A program made the position numbers and the translations under genes. A DNA stretch of 64,000 nucleotides from Cephalotus follicularis (taxonomy: Eukaryota > Streptophyta > Magnoliopsida > Oxalidales > Cephalotaceae). The DNA is taken from the NCBI GenBank assembly GCA_001972305.1, contig BDDD01001482.1, positions 124,001-188,000 on the forward strand, in the 5' to 3' direction. The notes under the pieces were generated by a model that was not told the DNA's origin, made no database searches, and saw only the letters and a list, made by a program, of their open reading frames with translations. How positions within the stretch are numbered: position 1 is the stretch's first letter; each line of letters begins with the position of its first letter. Shown here in pieces: positions 23,345 through 34,030 of this stretch.

Positions 23345-25484
23345 TGTCAGTTTCATAGTTTGAAGTTAACTTAAAGCATATGAGGAGGCCATCACATAAA
23401 AGGGTTGGATGTCGTGCTTAGGTGTTCTGAGAATGACTACCTTACTCTTTGTGACAAATGTTCCAAGTCGTGAGTTAACAGTCTTGGTGTAATAGTATAA
23501 CCGGATAGACTTGCCGTGATTAGCCTCGCATCCCAACAGTGGAGCATCGAGTATCTCATTGCCATATGGCTAGAGCCTAGGGGAAGTTACGGGGTGCATA
23601 CTAGCAGTATATTCACTGAACTGACTCTCCATGGGAAATCTATTTGGATAGACCTACCTGTGTCAATAGGATTCCTATCTGTGTCTGTAGTGCATAGTTA
23701 CAAGGTGAGTAGTAGGCCATACATGACCTGCACAATTCCTTTGACCTGAGCAGTTGCTTGACATTGCGTAGTGACTACTTGACGTTGATTTCAGGCATAC
23801 ACAGCTCCTATAGCTAGCAAATGGATTGTCTTAGATGCCTGGTAGGATTTATGCGCAAGTGTGAGTGAGCACGCGACAAGGAATCCTCACACCCGTAGGG
23901 TTGGGTGACTGACTCTGTACTATATGTGTCCATTGCAGACTTGAAAAAATCTGGACAAGTGCCGGTGGACTGGAAGAAGGTTCTGGGAGGTCCACCGATA
24001 GTCGCAATATGTAACCAGATTTATAGTCATCGCAGCTTTCATATATGGTGACACTTAATCCATACCCTAGACCGTGGTTGGAGCCAAGTATGACGAGGGA
24101 AACACTGCACACATGCTGGCGACAGAAGAAAGTATTGGTTTAACCGGTTATCGATTTATAGACGTCGAAATTAATTAGGAATTTATTCCACGGATCCGAA
24201 AGGTTATAGGATATCATTCCGGGGCCACATGGATAGTCAAAGACTAGTGGGGTGGACGGACCGGAACTTTTGAATGTTCTGGGAAATTTATTATTCGTAC
24301 TGGATTCCAAACTGAACTTTAGTGTCCCACCTGATTATTGGTTTGTTAACATACATGCAAAGCATATGTCATTAGGTAGGAGGTTAGCATGAATGTTACT
24401 TTGCATGAGTAATTTGATTAGCTAAGCTTTTAGCTTCACTATAATCAAATTACTCTAGTCACAGGTCGACTGTATTACAAGTAATCATGTGGGGTGATTA
24501 GAAGAGAGAATGGGGCGGATAGGGATGAACATTAGTGTATGCATGCCATGGCCGAATTTAGGTTGTGAACGGCACAACATATTTGGCCCGATCCCCCTTC
24601 CTAAGCTGCCCCACCATTTGTCTTCAAGTGACGATTGAATGGACCTAAAGTATGAGTGTAGGATATTCAAGCTATATGCCTAATTTTGGGCTTATTTTAG
24701 AGTGCAATTGGGCCATCTTGGGCATGTGTGTATGGAACACACATTGGGCCAAATTTAGCATGCTAAGGAAGCACGTTTCGACCAAGCCCTCTTCATCCCT
24801 CTCTCCTAGCCACCTTCTATTTGACTTCTAGTGAAGATTTAGCATGTGGTCAACGGCTTGAGTGTAGGACACTCAAGCCCATGTGAAGTTATCGCCTAAA
24901 GTAAGGTGTGTATCACATAGGCATGGGATGCCTTACTCTTTTTCACATGATGGCTGGCCTTAGTAGAATTGAATGAGAGACTAAGAGTCTCATGCATTCA
25001 ACTTTCGACGTTCTCTCTTGTGGGTGAAGTCTAACCCGAAGCTCTCGCAACTTCTTCTCTCTTCTACCTTTCTTCATACTCTCTTTTTGGAAGCCATGAA
25101 AGGGAAAAGCTAAGAGCTTCTAAAGAAATATGAATACAGTCGGATGCTCTCTACCCTTTTTTCTAGCCATTATAGGTGGAGGTATACTAAACATTGTAGT
25201 ACACCTTTACTTATTTTGGCTATGAGGTTTAGGAGTTATAACTCTCCTTGCAACTAGGTCACTTGGAGAACCTCGTTATCAAAGGATGACCTTACATGGA
25301 AATTGATGTTAGTTCTAACCTAGTTATTCTGAGTGGGAGAGAGTTAGACACTTTCAGACCCCTCTTGGAGATACTACTAGCCGTTACCTTGGAGCTTTGG
25401 TGGTGGAGTTTGGAGGACAAGCAAAGGACCTAAAATGTAGAGGGAACATACTAGAAGGAAGGAGCCATCACCGGGGGTAACAAA
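23345..25484 (+). mobile_element. Copia D 3' LTR, part 2
   Basis: Continues the LTR begun at 14009 after the TAGGT duplication. It aligns by eye with other copia LTRs: GGGTTGGAT near 23401, a diverged TTCCAAGTCGTGAGTTAAC near 23461, TATCTCATTGCCATATGG, GTATGACGAGGGA near 24087 and GGTTTAACCGGTTATCGA near 24137. The second half (24480-25484) is leader-like with no reading frame of note. It is interrupted at 25484 by the CACTA element. Confidence 0.82.
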
Positions 25485-25507
25485 CACTACTAGAAAAAGA
25501 ACATTTC

Positions 25508-25705
25508 CCGACCGCCATTTTAGCCGACGACTTTGACGACCGCCTTAGCGGTCGGTAAATCCCATCAAGTGAAATCATGTTGCCTTCCCATCGGCAACCG
25601 TTCTTTTGGAATTGAGCGGTCGGCAATTCCAAAATTAACAATATTATTCATTAATTCAATTTAGCAACCACAATTGAAGTTTTACCGACAGCTATAGCGG
25701 TCGGT
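25508..25705. repeat. Left subterminal CCGACCGC repeats
   Basis: Direct and inverted copies such as CCCGACCGCC, CGACCGCC, AGCGGTCGG and GAGCGGTCGG. In CACTA elements such repeats bind the transposase. Confidence 0.85.
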
Positions 25706-26510
25706 ATTTGTCTTATTTTGAATTTGTGCAGATTGCTTTTGATCAGTTCCTTTACACGGTTCTTTTTTTTTACATCTTTATCTCTCTCTCTCTCTATCAT
25801 CTTCATCGCGCTCTGTCTTGAAATCGCTCTCTGTCTTAAAATTTCTCTGTCGTCAACTCTGATCGGTCCAAGCTCGAAGCTTCAAATCCATTGGGTGATG
25901 CTCGAAGCTCCAAATCCATCTGTCCGGTTTGTATTTGATCTGCATATATACATATATAATTATATTTTGACAGATTGAATTAAGGAAACACACAAAATTC
26001 AATAATATGTTTACATAAGATTTTGGGAGTTTGACTATATATTGAAGATGAGTTTGATTATATACATATGCATTAAGGTATTTACTTGCAGCATTAACAT
26101 GATAATTAGTGCTCTATGACCTGATGGATTTTGTGATTGTATCAAATTATTATCCTTTGTAGAATCCCAATTTTTAATGTAGTCAACTGGTTTCTGTTTT
26201 CTTCTTAAGCACTGTCAGGTTCTTGTAAGGTTTAGTGTTTGTGTTTTCTGCTCTTTCTATATGTGTTTGACCTTATTTTTTGCCATGATATAAGCTTATG
26301 GTCATCTTACAATTGTAATGGGCAACTGAATGTTCCTGAAATTTAAAGTAATAATTTATCCTCTGCCAGGAATAGTTTGTATATATATCCGATAAATTTA
26401 TCAGGTATACTATTTATTCTTTGTCTTGTTATGGATCCCTGCTATGAAGGATTAGTGGGAGGTTGCAACGACACAGTGGGTTGGGCCTATGTTTATGTCT
26501 ACTTTTTAAT
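25706..26510. other. CACTA interior, nothing recognised
   Basis: AT-rich sequence with a CT-microsatellite near 25780 and a duplicated GCTCGAAGCT(T/C)CAAATCCAT at 25873-25920. No protein or RNA gene recognised. Confidence 0.6.
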
Positions 26511-26516
26511 GCATTA

Positions 26517-26807
26517 TTATTTCTTTGCTAGACTGTGCTTGTTGTTGTGCATCCACACCTTGAGTACACTTCTCTTGAGACCAATCTCTTGCCAAAACTG
26601 TTGCACCATAGTTTCTTCTTGATTTTGAATCTTCGAACCCACTTTCTCTGCAAAGTTGAGCATTTTGTCTTTCTGTACCTGTGTAAACTTTGTCCTAAAC
26701 CTCTTCTTAACAAGTTGGTGTTGTGGCCTAGCCATTGCTACCCCACCACCACCATCTTCCTGTTCATCTGACTCTGAAGGGAGTGACCCCATGTTGTAGG
26801 ACATCAT
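26517..26807 (-). pseudogene. Captured zinc-finger homeodomain (ZHD) C-terminal fragment
   Basis: A 96-residue open frame on the minus strand reads [16 protein letters not shown], then [40 protein letters not shown] and [15 protein letters not shown] before a stop. This is the homeodomain of plant ZF-HD transcription factors, including the recognition helix KVWMHNNKH. The N-terminal zinc finger is absent. The Trp usually found after EKVG is Ser. It is not disrupted by stops, but is only the DNA-binding half. It is opposite in strand to the other three captured fragments. Confidence 0.9.
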
Positions 26808-28050
26808 GCTTCATGAACATTTTAACGTTACAACTGGGTTTGTTAGCAATGGTAAACTATTGACTCCAAAGCAGTTGTCACTCCTTTTCCTTGTCTCAGA
26901 ACTTCCCTAGTGTATATTCCTTCTTAATGGGTTCCTTGTTAAGTCAAAAACGTTGATTAGTCTTGGTGAAGGACTGCTGTTTAACTCCAAGTAGGGACCA
27001 GGGAATAGAAAGGTGTCTTATTAGACGTATTGAGTTGGTTATCGACACCTAGAAAAGGATGAATTTCTTTCTTTCTATGGAAGGAAATAAAAAAGATAGG
27101 AAGAAAGAAACGCACAGAAAAGAAAAGTTAGCCCTTGAAGTATAAGCATAGAAGGTTCTGCTAATTTCTTCTTCCGCTAAAATGGTGCAGAAATACTTTC
27201 CTCAGTTTTTCTTTCTTTATTTATGCCCAATATTGCAACACACATGTTTCTAATAGGTATCTGAGGGTAGGTATTTCAAAAAGAAATTCCTATGATATGG
27301 TCTTGTTAAAAAATGATGTACCAAACAGAAAAGAAGCAGGCATTGTGGGGTCGCCTTCTAATTTTTCCATGAAGGCCAGGCATAATGTGTAGAAGTAGAC
27401 ATTACTTTGATGAATAGTTATGATCCATATTCCAAGTCTAAAGCTAATGGATGGTGAAAATGTACCTAAAACATTAGGTAAATCGTTGAAGATTTTGTGG
27501 ATTCTTGATTGATACAGGAACCCATCTCCAGTCTACAATTTTTCTTTATTATGGTGACATACAGTTACCTAACAAAGAAATTGTAAACATCATAATTAGC
27601 CTAAGACAGGAGAGAATCAGATGGGACTAAGGTGATTAGATTGAAAGTGGTTGTTTTCTTTAAATAAAAGCTAGGAGTTTTGTTGTTGACAACTGTCCAC
27701 CCTTTAAACATCAACTCTCTTAGAAAGCAATACTCTATCAATTTTTAACACCACACATGAGGGAAAACCTTCTCCAATGCTGATGAGCTACCAACAAAAA
27801 AAGAAAAGAAAAAAAGTATTAACCCCTCTAATGGACTTAAAAATGAATTGCTTGAGGTATATATACTTAAGAAATACTTGCTAAGAGAGAGAGAGCGAGA
27901 GAGAGAGAGAGAAACTATACTTCGCTTTTTATCCTTTTAGTTGAAAAGAGACAAAGCAACAATAGTAAAGGGTCTTAAACCACTCTACACTTTAAATAAA
28001 AAGAAAGAACTTGCAAATTCAGTAACAAACTAATAAGCAAATTGAACCAA
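26808..28050. other. CACTA interior, nothing recognised
   Basis: AT-rich non-coding sequence with a (GA)n run at 27884-27912. It could be the intron or upstream region of the captured ZHD piece, read on the minus strand. No coding blocks recognised. Confidence 0.5.
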
Positions 28051-28319
28051 TTTTTGTATCCACACATTCTTGAAAGTGAGTGAATGCAATAGAGTGACAT
28101 GAAGGTCAACAGTTAAGATTCCCCAAAGAAGAAACTCATAGATGAAGGAAATGGGTAGTAGTAATAAAACTTCTTCATTGTAATTTCCACTGATCATGGA
28201 CATGAAACACCAAAAACAACTTTGAGCTTAAACACACTTCATCATAGCAAAAGACAAATCTTTTGGCTAAGAAGATACAATGGAGAATTAGTTTGAAAAA
28301 GATGCACAAAGTATAACAA

Positions 28320-28500
28320 ATATGTGGTTTAGAGAAGATGTGTGAGAATGAGAGGGGAGAGAGAGAAGAGAAGAGAAGAGAGTTTTGCAAGTGGGTTTTG
28401 CAATGAAGCACTAAACAAGGGCTTATATTTGTAGTGAGGTTAGAAGGAGAGTGGAGAGAGAGTGAGAGAAAAAAGCAGATATCTTTGTTTGACAGACAAA
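28320..28500 (-). promoter_or_regulatory. Possible captured promoter and leader (minus strand)
   Basis: On the minus strand an ACAAATATAAGCCC TATA-like element near 28420-28433 is followed by a CT-rich leader (CTCTTCTCTTCTCTTCTC). This layout fits a plant core promoter reading toward the ZHD fragment about 1.5 kb away. Link to that gene is inferred. Confidence 0.35.
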
Positions 28501-28576
28501 GAGGCATACAGTAATGTCTCTAGTTCAAGGGAGGCAGATTGAAAAAAAAATAAAGGGATTGCTTTGCTTTCACTAT

Positions 28577-31000
28577 CAGCCGGCTGATGCTCGTCTACTT
28601 GAGGGCGACCCATTGAAAATTGACCAGGTGAGTCTACTCTAACCATTTCCCTTCTTAGTATATGTCAAATTGGTTTAATAGCTGCATCACTGATGTTGCT
28701 GTATTTTGGTTTGGCAGTGTGCACTAACTGGTGAGTCCCTTCAAGTGACCAAATCCCCTGGAGATGGTGTATACTCCGGCTCTACTTGCAAACAAGGAGA
28801 GATTGAAGCAGTGATGAGATATGCTAATAATTACTTCATGGATCTATCATAAAGAGAATGACTGCAATTGAAGAGATGGCTGGCATGGACGTGCTTTGCC
28901 CCATTCAAGACCGAAACTCTGACATTGAACAAACTATCTGTTGACAAAAATCTTGTTGAGGTTGGTTGGCTAATGCATATGATTGCCCCTTTCAGATGCA
29001 CTTCTTCCTAGAGGAATATAAGTTCATTTCAATGTTTTACTGCTTAAACTTGTCAGGTTTTTGCAAAAGGAGTAGATCCAGATAGTGTAGTTATGATGGC
29101 AGCTCGAGCCTCTAGAACAGAGAATCAAGATGATATAGATACTGCCATAGTTGGGATGTTGGCTGATCCCAAAGAGGTAGTCATTGACACCAGGAACTTT
29201 TTCCTTGTTTCTAAATAAATGTTAGCTATTTACTAATTCATATGTCAATATGATTTAATCATTTTTATTGCTTGCTTCTAAAAGGCACGTGCTGGCATTC
29301 AAGAAGTACACTTCCTTCCTTTTAATCCTACTGATAAGCGCACAACATTAACTTACATTGATGGTGATGGCAAAATGCATAGAGTTAGCAAAGGTGCACC
29401 AGAGTAGAAAAATTCTCCTCACAACCTTTTTAGTATGTAGTTGTTCATTGAACGCAGAGTTCATGCTGTAATTGATAAGTTTGCAGTGCGAGGCTTACGA
29501 TCTCTTGCTGTAGCATACCAGGTAATTGTACTTCTATTCTCTTTGCCAATTTCTTGGTATTATATGTCCAATATTTACTTTGTTGTGTTTACTTTAAACC
29601 ATATTAGTCCATCCTGATTTGTAATTTCTATTCGATATCCTTGTCATGTTATGCAGGAAGTTCCAGAAGGTACAAAAGACAGTCCTGGTTGGCTGTAAAT
29701 TAGTATTCTCTACTCCTGTTGTGCTGATATTGCTTCTATAGAATGATTACTTGTTCTCATCTGTTTGCCTCCGATGTTAAACATTCATAATTTAGTGATC
29801 AAATCACTAAATTGTTACCTTTTTCAATTTGAGATTAAAGTTATTACATGTATTCTGAATATAAAATTGACATTAGTCATTTATATTTCTAAGACGTTTG
29901 ACTTCTATCAGGCGATCGGCTGGCAATAGGAAAGGAAACTGGACGTCATTTGGGAATGGGAACCAACATGTATCCATCATCTGCTTTGCTAGGACAGGTC
30001 AAGGATGAGTCCATTGTTGCTTTACCAATTGATGAACTGATAGAGAAAGCTAATGGCTTTGTTGGTGTTTTCCCTGGTAATTTTTCTCACCTTTCTCAAT
30101 TGACTAAGAGTTTTTCTAGATTTGCTACATGCTTGACCAAATGTCTGTGAATGCTAATTTTTTTCGCCTTGTATTAATTTTCTTTGTTTAGCTAGATGTA
30201 ATCATTATGTGTATTGTTTCAGAGCACAAATATGAGATAGTCAAATGCCTGCAAGCTCTACATTGTTGTATTAATTTTCTTTGTTTAGCTAGATTTAATC
30301 ATTATGTGTATTGTTTCAAAGCACAAATATGAGATAGTCAAACGCCTGCAAGCTAGGAAACATATCTGCGGGATGACTGGTGATGGAGTCAATGATGCTC
30401 CTGCTCTTAAGAAGGCTAATATTGGGATAGTTGTGGCTGATGCAACTGATGCAGCTCGTAGCGCTTCTGACATTGTCCTTACTGAACCAGGTCTCAGTGT
30501 CATCATCAGCGCTGTGTTGACAAGTCGGGAAATCTTCCAGAGGATGAAAAATTACACAGTAAGCATTCTGTCTGACTTTAACTAGTTTTGATTTTTGAAT
30601 GATAGTTCTTGGAAGTAATGTTACAAATGTGTTATGTAGGCTAGCTCTTATTGTCAACACAATGCATCACTTTGTTTTATTTTTTTTTTCAAATTATCTA
30701 TTTTTTTTTGTTTCTTTTTTATGCAGCTTTATGCAGTTTCCATTATAACCTGTATTGTAGTAAGTTGGAGCTTCCCTGCTTTTTATTTGCTTTCCTCAGT
30801 CCATCTTATCCTTCAAATTTACATCATCTTATTTGTGGCTCATATTTCATGCTTATGCTCTGGTGGTGACAGCTTGGTTTTATGCTTCTGGCCCTCATAT
30901 GGAAGTTTGACTTTCCCCTTTTCATGGTGCTTATCATTGCCATCCTCAATGATGGTTTGTTCTTTATTCTCTTACCTGAAACACATGCTCTTGTATTGTG
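28577..31000 (+). pseudogene. Captured plasma-membrane H+-ATPase gene fragment (multi-exon)
   Basis: Exons and introns of a P3A proton-pump gene in correct order. Pieces: PADARLLEGDPLKIDQ (ends 28627), [16 protein letters not shown] with KQGEIEAV, then after a loss of about 100 residues KRMTAIEEMAGMDVLC to 28960; [18 protein letters not shown] (29057-29176); [15 protein letters not shown] to GAPE (29285-29404), a stop (29405), then VRGLRSLAVAYQ to 29521; EVPEGTKDSPG (29657); [16 protein letters not shown] to 30076; [14 protein letters not shown] to 30558; LYAVSIITCIV (30727-30759); [10 protein letters not shown] to 30954. Introns keep GT/AG borders. The phosphorylation motif DKTGT reads FKTET, so the catalytic Asp is gone. 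N-terminus and C-terminal regulatory domain are missing. Confidence 0.93.
30171..30355 (+). repeat. 97-bp tandem duplication across an intron-exon border
   Basis: The stretch starting GTATTAATTTTCTTTG at 30171 is repeated from 30268, including the intron end and the first codons of the exon (HKYEIVK). In the first copy the acceptor is TTTCAG; in the second it is TTTCAA, so the acceptor next to the long exon is lost. Confidence 0.88.
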
Positions 31001-31199
31001 TGTGGTTGTTTTATAAATGCGCATTCCTAGTTAATATGCACCATGGTACACCACTTTGTGCTTATTATCCTTTGTACAACTTCTTATTGTGGAAATGTTT
31101 TTCTTGATGCCTATTTGTCTTAGCGAGTTTCCTGTATTACTTAAATTTAGTCTCTTCTAAAATTTTGAAATGGCAGTCCTATTCTTGTTTATGTTGCAG

Positions 31200-31473
31200 G
31201 TTGTAGCCCTGAGGGCGGATGGATGCCCCAAAGTTTGGGTTGTTACTTCTGACCGTTGTCAACAGCAAGCGGCATATTGAGCAGTATGTGTTTTCTCATA
31301 AATAATTTAAAACAAGTGATGTGTATCTTTTGCAATTTCTTCACTCAAGTTATATACTTTATCTTTGTTTGGTTGTGCTATATGAATGTCTGGATGTACT
31401 TGGTTATACATTATACTGTCTCAATTATTTCTAGGGTGAATATGTTTGGAGTTCGAAAGGATTGGTAACTGAG
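31200..31473 (+). pseudogene. Captured YacP-like NYN domain fragment
   Basis: Two exon-like blocks. The first (31200-31283) reads ADGCPKVWVVTSDRCQQQAA, then a stop where Gly is expected. The second (31435-31473) reads EYVWSSKGLVTE. They are separated by an intron with GT..TAG borders. VVTSD...QQ..A.GAG..VWSSKGLV matches plant proteins with a YacP-like NYN (putative RNase) domain. Only these two pieces are seen. Assignment rests on recalled family motifs. Confidence 0.65.
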
Positions 31474-31978
31474 GTGAGGCACGAGGATTTGCAATGGCAT
31501 GATGTATGGTTGATGTGTACGTGGTGATAGTGTGCTCTCCCTATAACTTTGTGGAGGGCTGAGCCCAAATATGATTTTCATCAATCCATCATTAATTGAG
31601 ATTAGAATGATATGATTTAGATTTAGGTGTGGTATGCTGAGGGCTGAGCCCAAATATACCAGCTGTGTTTTTCTTTACAGGGGGCATAGTCCGATAAACG
31701 AATACATCATGCCCGATTTTTGGGAGAATTTAAGAGTTAGAATTTATTTGAGTTGATTGTTCTGCTTGCTTGAGTTTGATTTAAATGTTTATATTTATAA
31801 CACTTCTTGGAGTATGACTTATACCGTTATCTTTTTATAGCTTTAATGATAGATCTACTCTTGTGATTGTTTAATTGCCCAACATTGTGATGTTTGCTAA
31901 AGATCTTGGAATCTATTTGTATTTTCAGAGCTAGATATGTAAATGTATGCATGTTTAATTTTTTCAGTTTATATGCAG

Positions 31979-32079
31979 ATGATATTGAAGATGAGAAAAG
32001 AGAGCTAGAACATTCTTCTCTTCAAGAAACATTGGATATGGAGCTCAAAGATCTGGATAAGAGACTTGAACAAAAGGAG
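31979..32079 (+). pseudogene. Captured KIN-4 kinesin exon fragment
   Basis: One exon-like block between an AG and a GT reads DDIEDEKRELEHSSLQETLD, then MELKDLDKRLEQKE. This acidic then coiled-coil stretch resembles the segment after the motor domain of plant KIN-4 (chromokinesin-type) proteins, where EHSLLQ..MD.EL.EL.KRLEQKE is conserved. No motor domain is present. Confidence 0.65.
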
Positions 32080-32469
32080 GTTAATTACTGTCTAGATTGC
32101 AACTGCTAGTGTCATGTATATATTACAGCCTAATTGTACACAAATTGCTATAAATCTGTTTACATATTGTAGATTTTAGGATGTAAATTTTGAATGGATC
32201 ATATTTCCTATAATTATATCAAAAATTTGTATAACAAGTGGTATAAGCTTGTTGAAAAGACTCACTCCTGTCGGTTTTTTTCTAATGAATTGGCATTTTT
32301 TCTTCACGTACTTGCAATCTTTGGATCAGCAAATAGGAATCAAAGAAAATGTTAATTGCAAATCGTCGTAGTGGTTGCTTGTCCACCAAACAATCTAACT
32401 TATAATAGACCAAAAGTGACTGGTCACAACAACGATGGTAGCAAAATTTATATAATTCTCATAATTTAA

Positions 32470-33140
32470 TTTACCGACCGCTTCAAGCTTTCCCGACCTC
32501 AGCAAAATTTATGTAATTCTCATAATCTAACTTACCGACCGCTTCAAGCTTTCTCGACCCCCCAGAGTTGTCGGGAAACCGTTATAAAACTCATTTAATT
32601 TAAAAAATTATGATAATTTCCGACCGCTTAAATATTCCCCGACCGCCATTGCAGTCGGCAAATCCTTATAAAATTAATTTAATTTAAAAATTATTGTTAA
32701 TTGCCGAGCGCTTAGAGATTTCCCGACCGTCTTTGGTGGTTGGGGAACCATTATAAAACTGATTTAATTTCAACAATTATTGTTAATTGCTGACCGCTAA
32801 TTGATTTCCCAACCGTTTATCAAGGTCGGCAAACCCTTATAAAACTAAATTAATTTCACAAATTCCTTTTATTTCCCGGCCACTTACAACATTTGCCGAC
32901 CGTCTCAGCAGTCGGTAAACCCCCATAAAATTTATTTTCTGACACCGATCAACAGCAACCGCTTCCCTTCCCGACCGTTTTAACAGTCGGTTAGTGAAAA
33001 ATGCGGTCGGGAAAACGATCGGGGTATAATCGGCGATCCAATTATAAGCGGCCGCCATTGCGGTCGGCTTGGCGGTCGGGGAAAACTTTCGCTGACCGCT
33101 TTTAAGGTTTTCCTGACCGCCAAAGCGGTCGGGAAATGGT
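32470..33140. repeat. Right subterminal CCGACCGC repeats
   Basis: At least a dozen CCGACCGCT/ GCGGTCGG copies in both orientations; between 32510 and 32850 they ride on a roughly 100-bp unit with TTATAAAACTnATTTAATTT. Denser and longer than the left zone, as is common in CACTA elements. Confidence 0.85.
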
Positions 33141-33158
33141 CTTTTTCTAGTAGTGAAA

Positions 33159-33771
33159 TCACTTTCTCCATCCTCATTTTCATTTAGTTTTTTCACGACC
33201 AAACTACGGTTTCTTGGTGGAAACCCTAACCATGATTCTTTGTGTGTTTTAGTGTTTATGGCTGAAAACCTAAACCCTTTTGTTGGCTTGGAACTTTCGA
33301 CCCTATTAGGGTTCTTTCAAGGCTAACCCTAATTGTCAATTTTGGTGGGATAAAAAAGGTCAATGTTTGAGCCGTGGGTTCCATATTCCAAAATGGTGTT
33401 GTGGTTAAACTGGAATGCTAATTAGTGATCATTGGGTCATTTAGGACATTTATGGAAATATATGTTTAGGATGTTCCCTTGCTTGGAGATCTTTAAATGG
33501 TAAGAAATTAAAATTGACCCTATGGAACACCTATGCCATAAAATGCTCCTAACCCTCTAATGTGTATTCAATAGGAGACTCTCAGTTGCTGTTTCATTTT
33601 CCATTGGATGATTGGACCTTTTACTGCGTTATCATTTATGTATAATTGTTGTGACATGCGTGTAATAAAGTTTTAAGTTTATCCTACTTCGTCATATGTA
33701 TCCTAGGCCCTACTACTATATTGTATTGAATGTAACGCCTTTAGTTTGTCACCCAGACACGGGGTGTTATA
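33159..33771 (+). mobile_element. LTR sequence right of CACTA; ends as gypsy E 5' LTR
   Basis: After the CACTA element and its AAA, the copia D LTR should resume. By 33771 the sequence ends CACGGGGTGTTATA just before a gypsy primer-binding site, so the last part is the gypsy E 5' LTR end (usual TTACA mutated). Where copia stops and gypsy starts could not be fixed. No coding sequence is seen. Confidence 0.5.
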
Positions 33772-33773
33772 GT

Positions 33774-33785
33774 TGGTATCAGAGA
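33774..33785 (+). other. Primer-binding site of gypsy E
   Basis: TGGTATCAGAGA, one base different from the initiator tRNA-Met site TGGTATCAGAGC, two bases after the LTR end. Confidence 0.8.
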
Positions 33786-34030
33786 GAAAGTTGTCCTGCT
33801 AGGTTAAGTATCAAATTGCAGTGATAAGTCCAGTCGAATGATTCCTGCTATGAATCTAACTTTTTTCTTAAATAAGGTACATAATGGATGGTAGAAGAGT
33901 TCATGATTGTAAAGGTAGATGTAATACCTCAACACTTTTTGTAAAGAATGAATCGGTACATTAAAATGCTTTTCCAAAGTATGATCTTGAAGCTCCACCT
34001 TTGAGAGCTGACCCTAAGTTATGGGGGTAG

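Larger units (their letters stand above)
25485..33155. mobile_element. Non-autonomous CACTA transposon carrying host gene fragments
   Basis: The ends are CACTACTAGAAAAAGA on the left and its complement on the right; the matching terminal repeat runs about 31 bases with one difference. AAA flanks both sides (25482-25484 and 33156-33158), the 3-bp duplication expected for CACTA. Both subterminal zones hold many CCGACCGC / GCGGTCGG repeats in both orientations (25508-25705 and 32470-33140), the usual transposase-binding layout. No transposase was recognised. Inside are pieces resembling four unrelated host genes, with introns. It is inserted in the copia D LTR. Confidence 0.92.

Noticed and set aside
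25718-25978. An 86-residue frame near the left end of the CACTA element as part of a transposase
   Set aside because: Low-complexity Ser/Leu/Ile sequence over a CT microsatellite; no transposase motif.
28175-28507. Minus-strand frame of 110 residues rich in Ser, Leu and Phe
   Set aside because: It covers a CT-rich leader-like stretch with a TATA-like element; low complexity and no domain.
29950-30585. A functional H+-ATPase gene in the window
   Set aside because: It lies inside a transposon, lacks both ends, has stops, a lost phosphorylation Asp and a broken splice acceptor.
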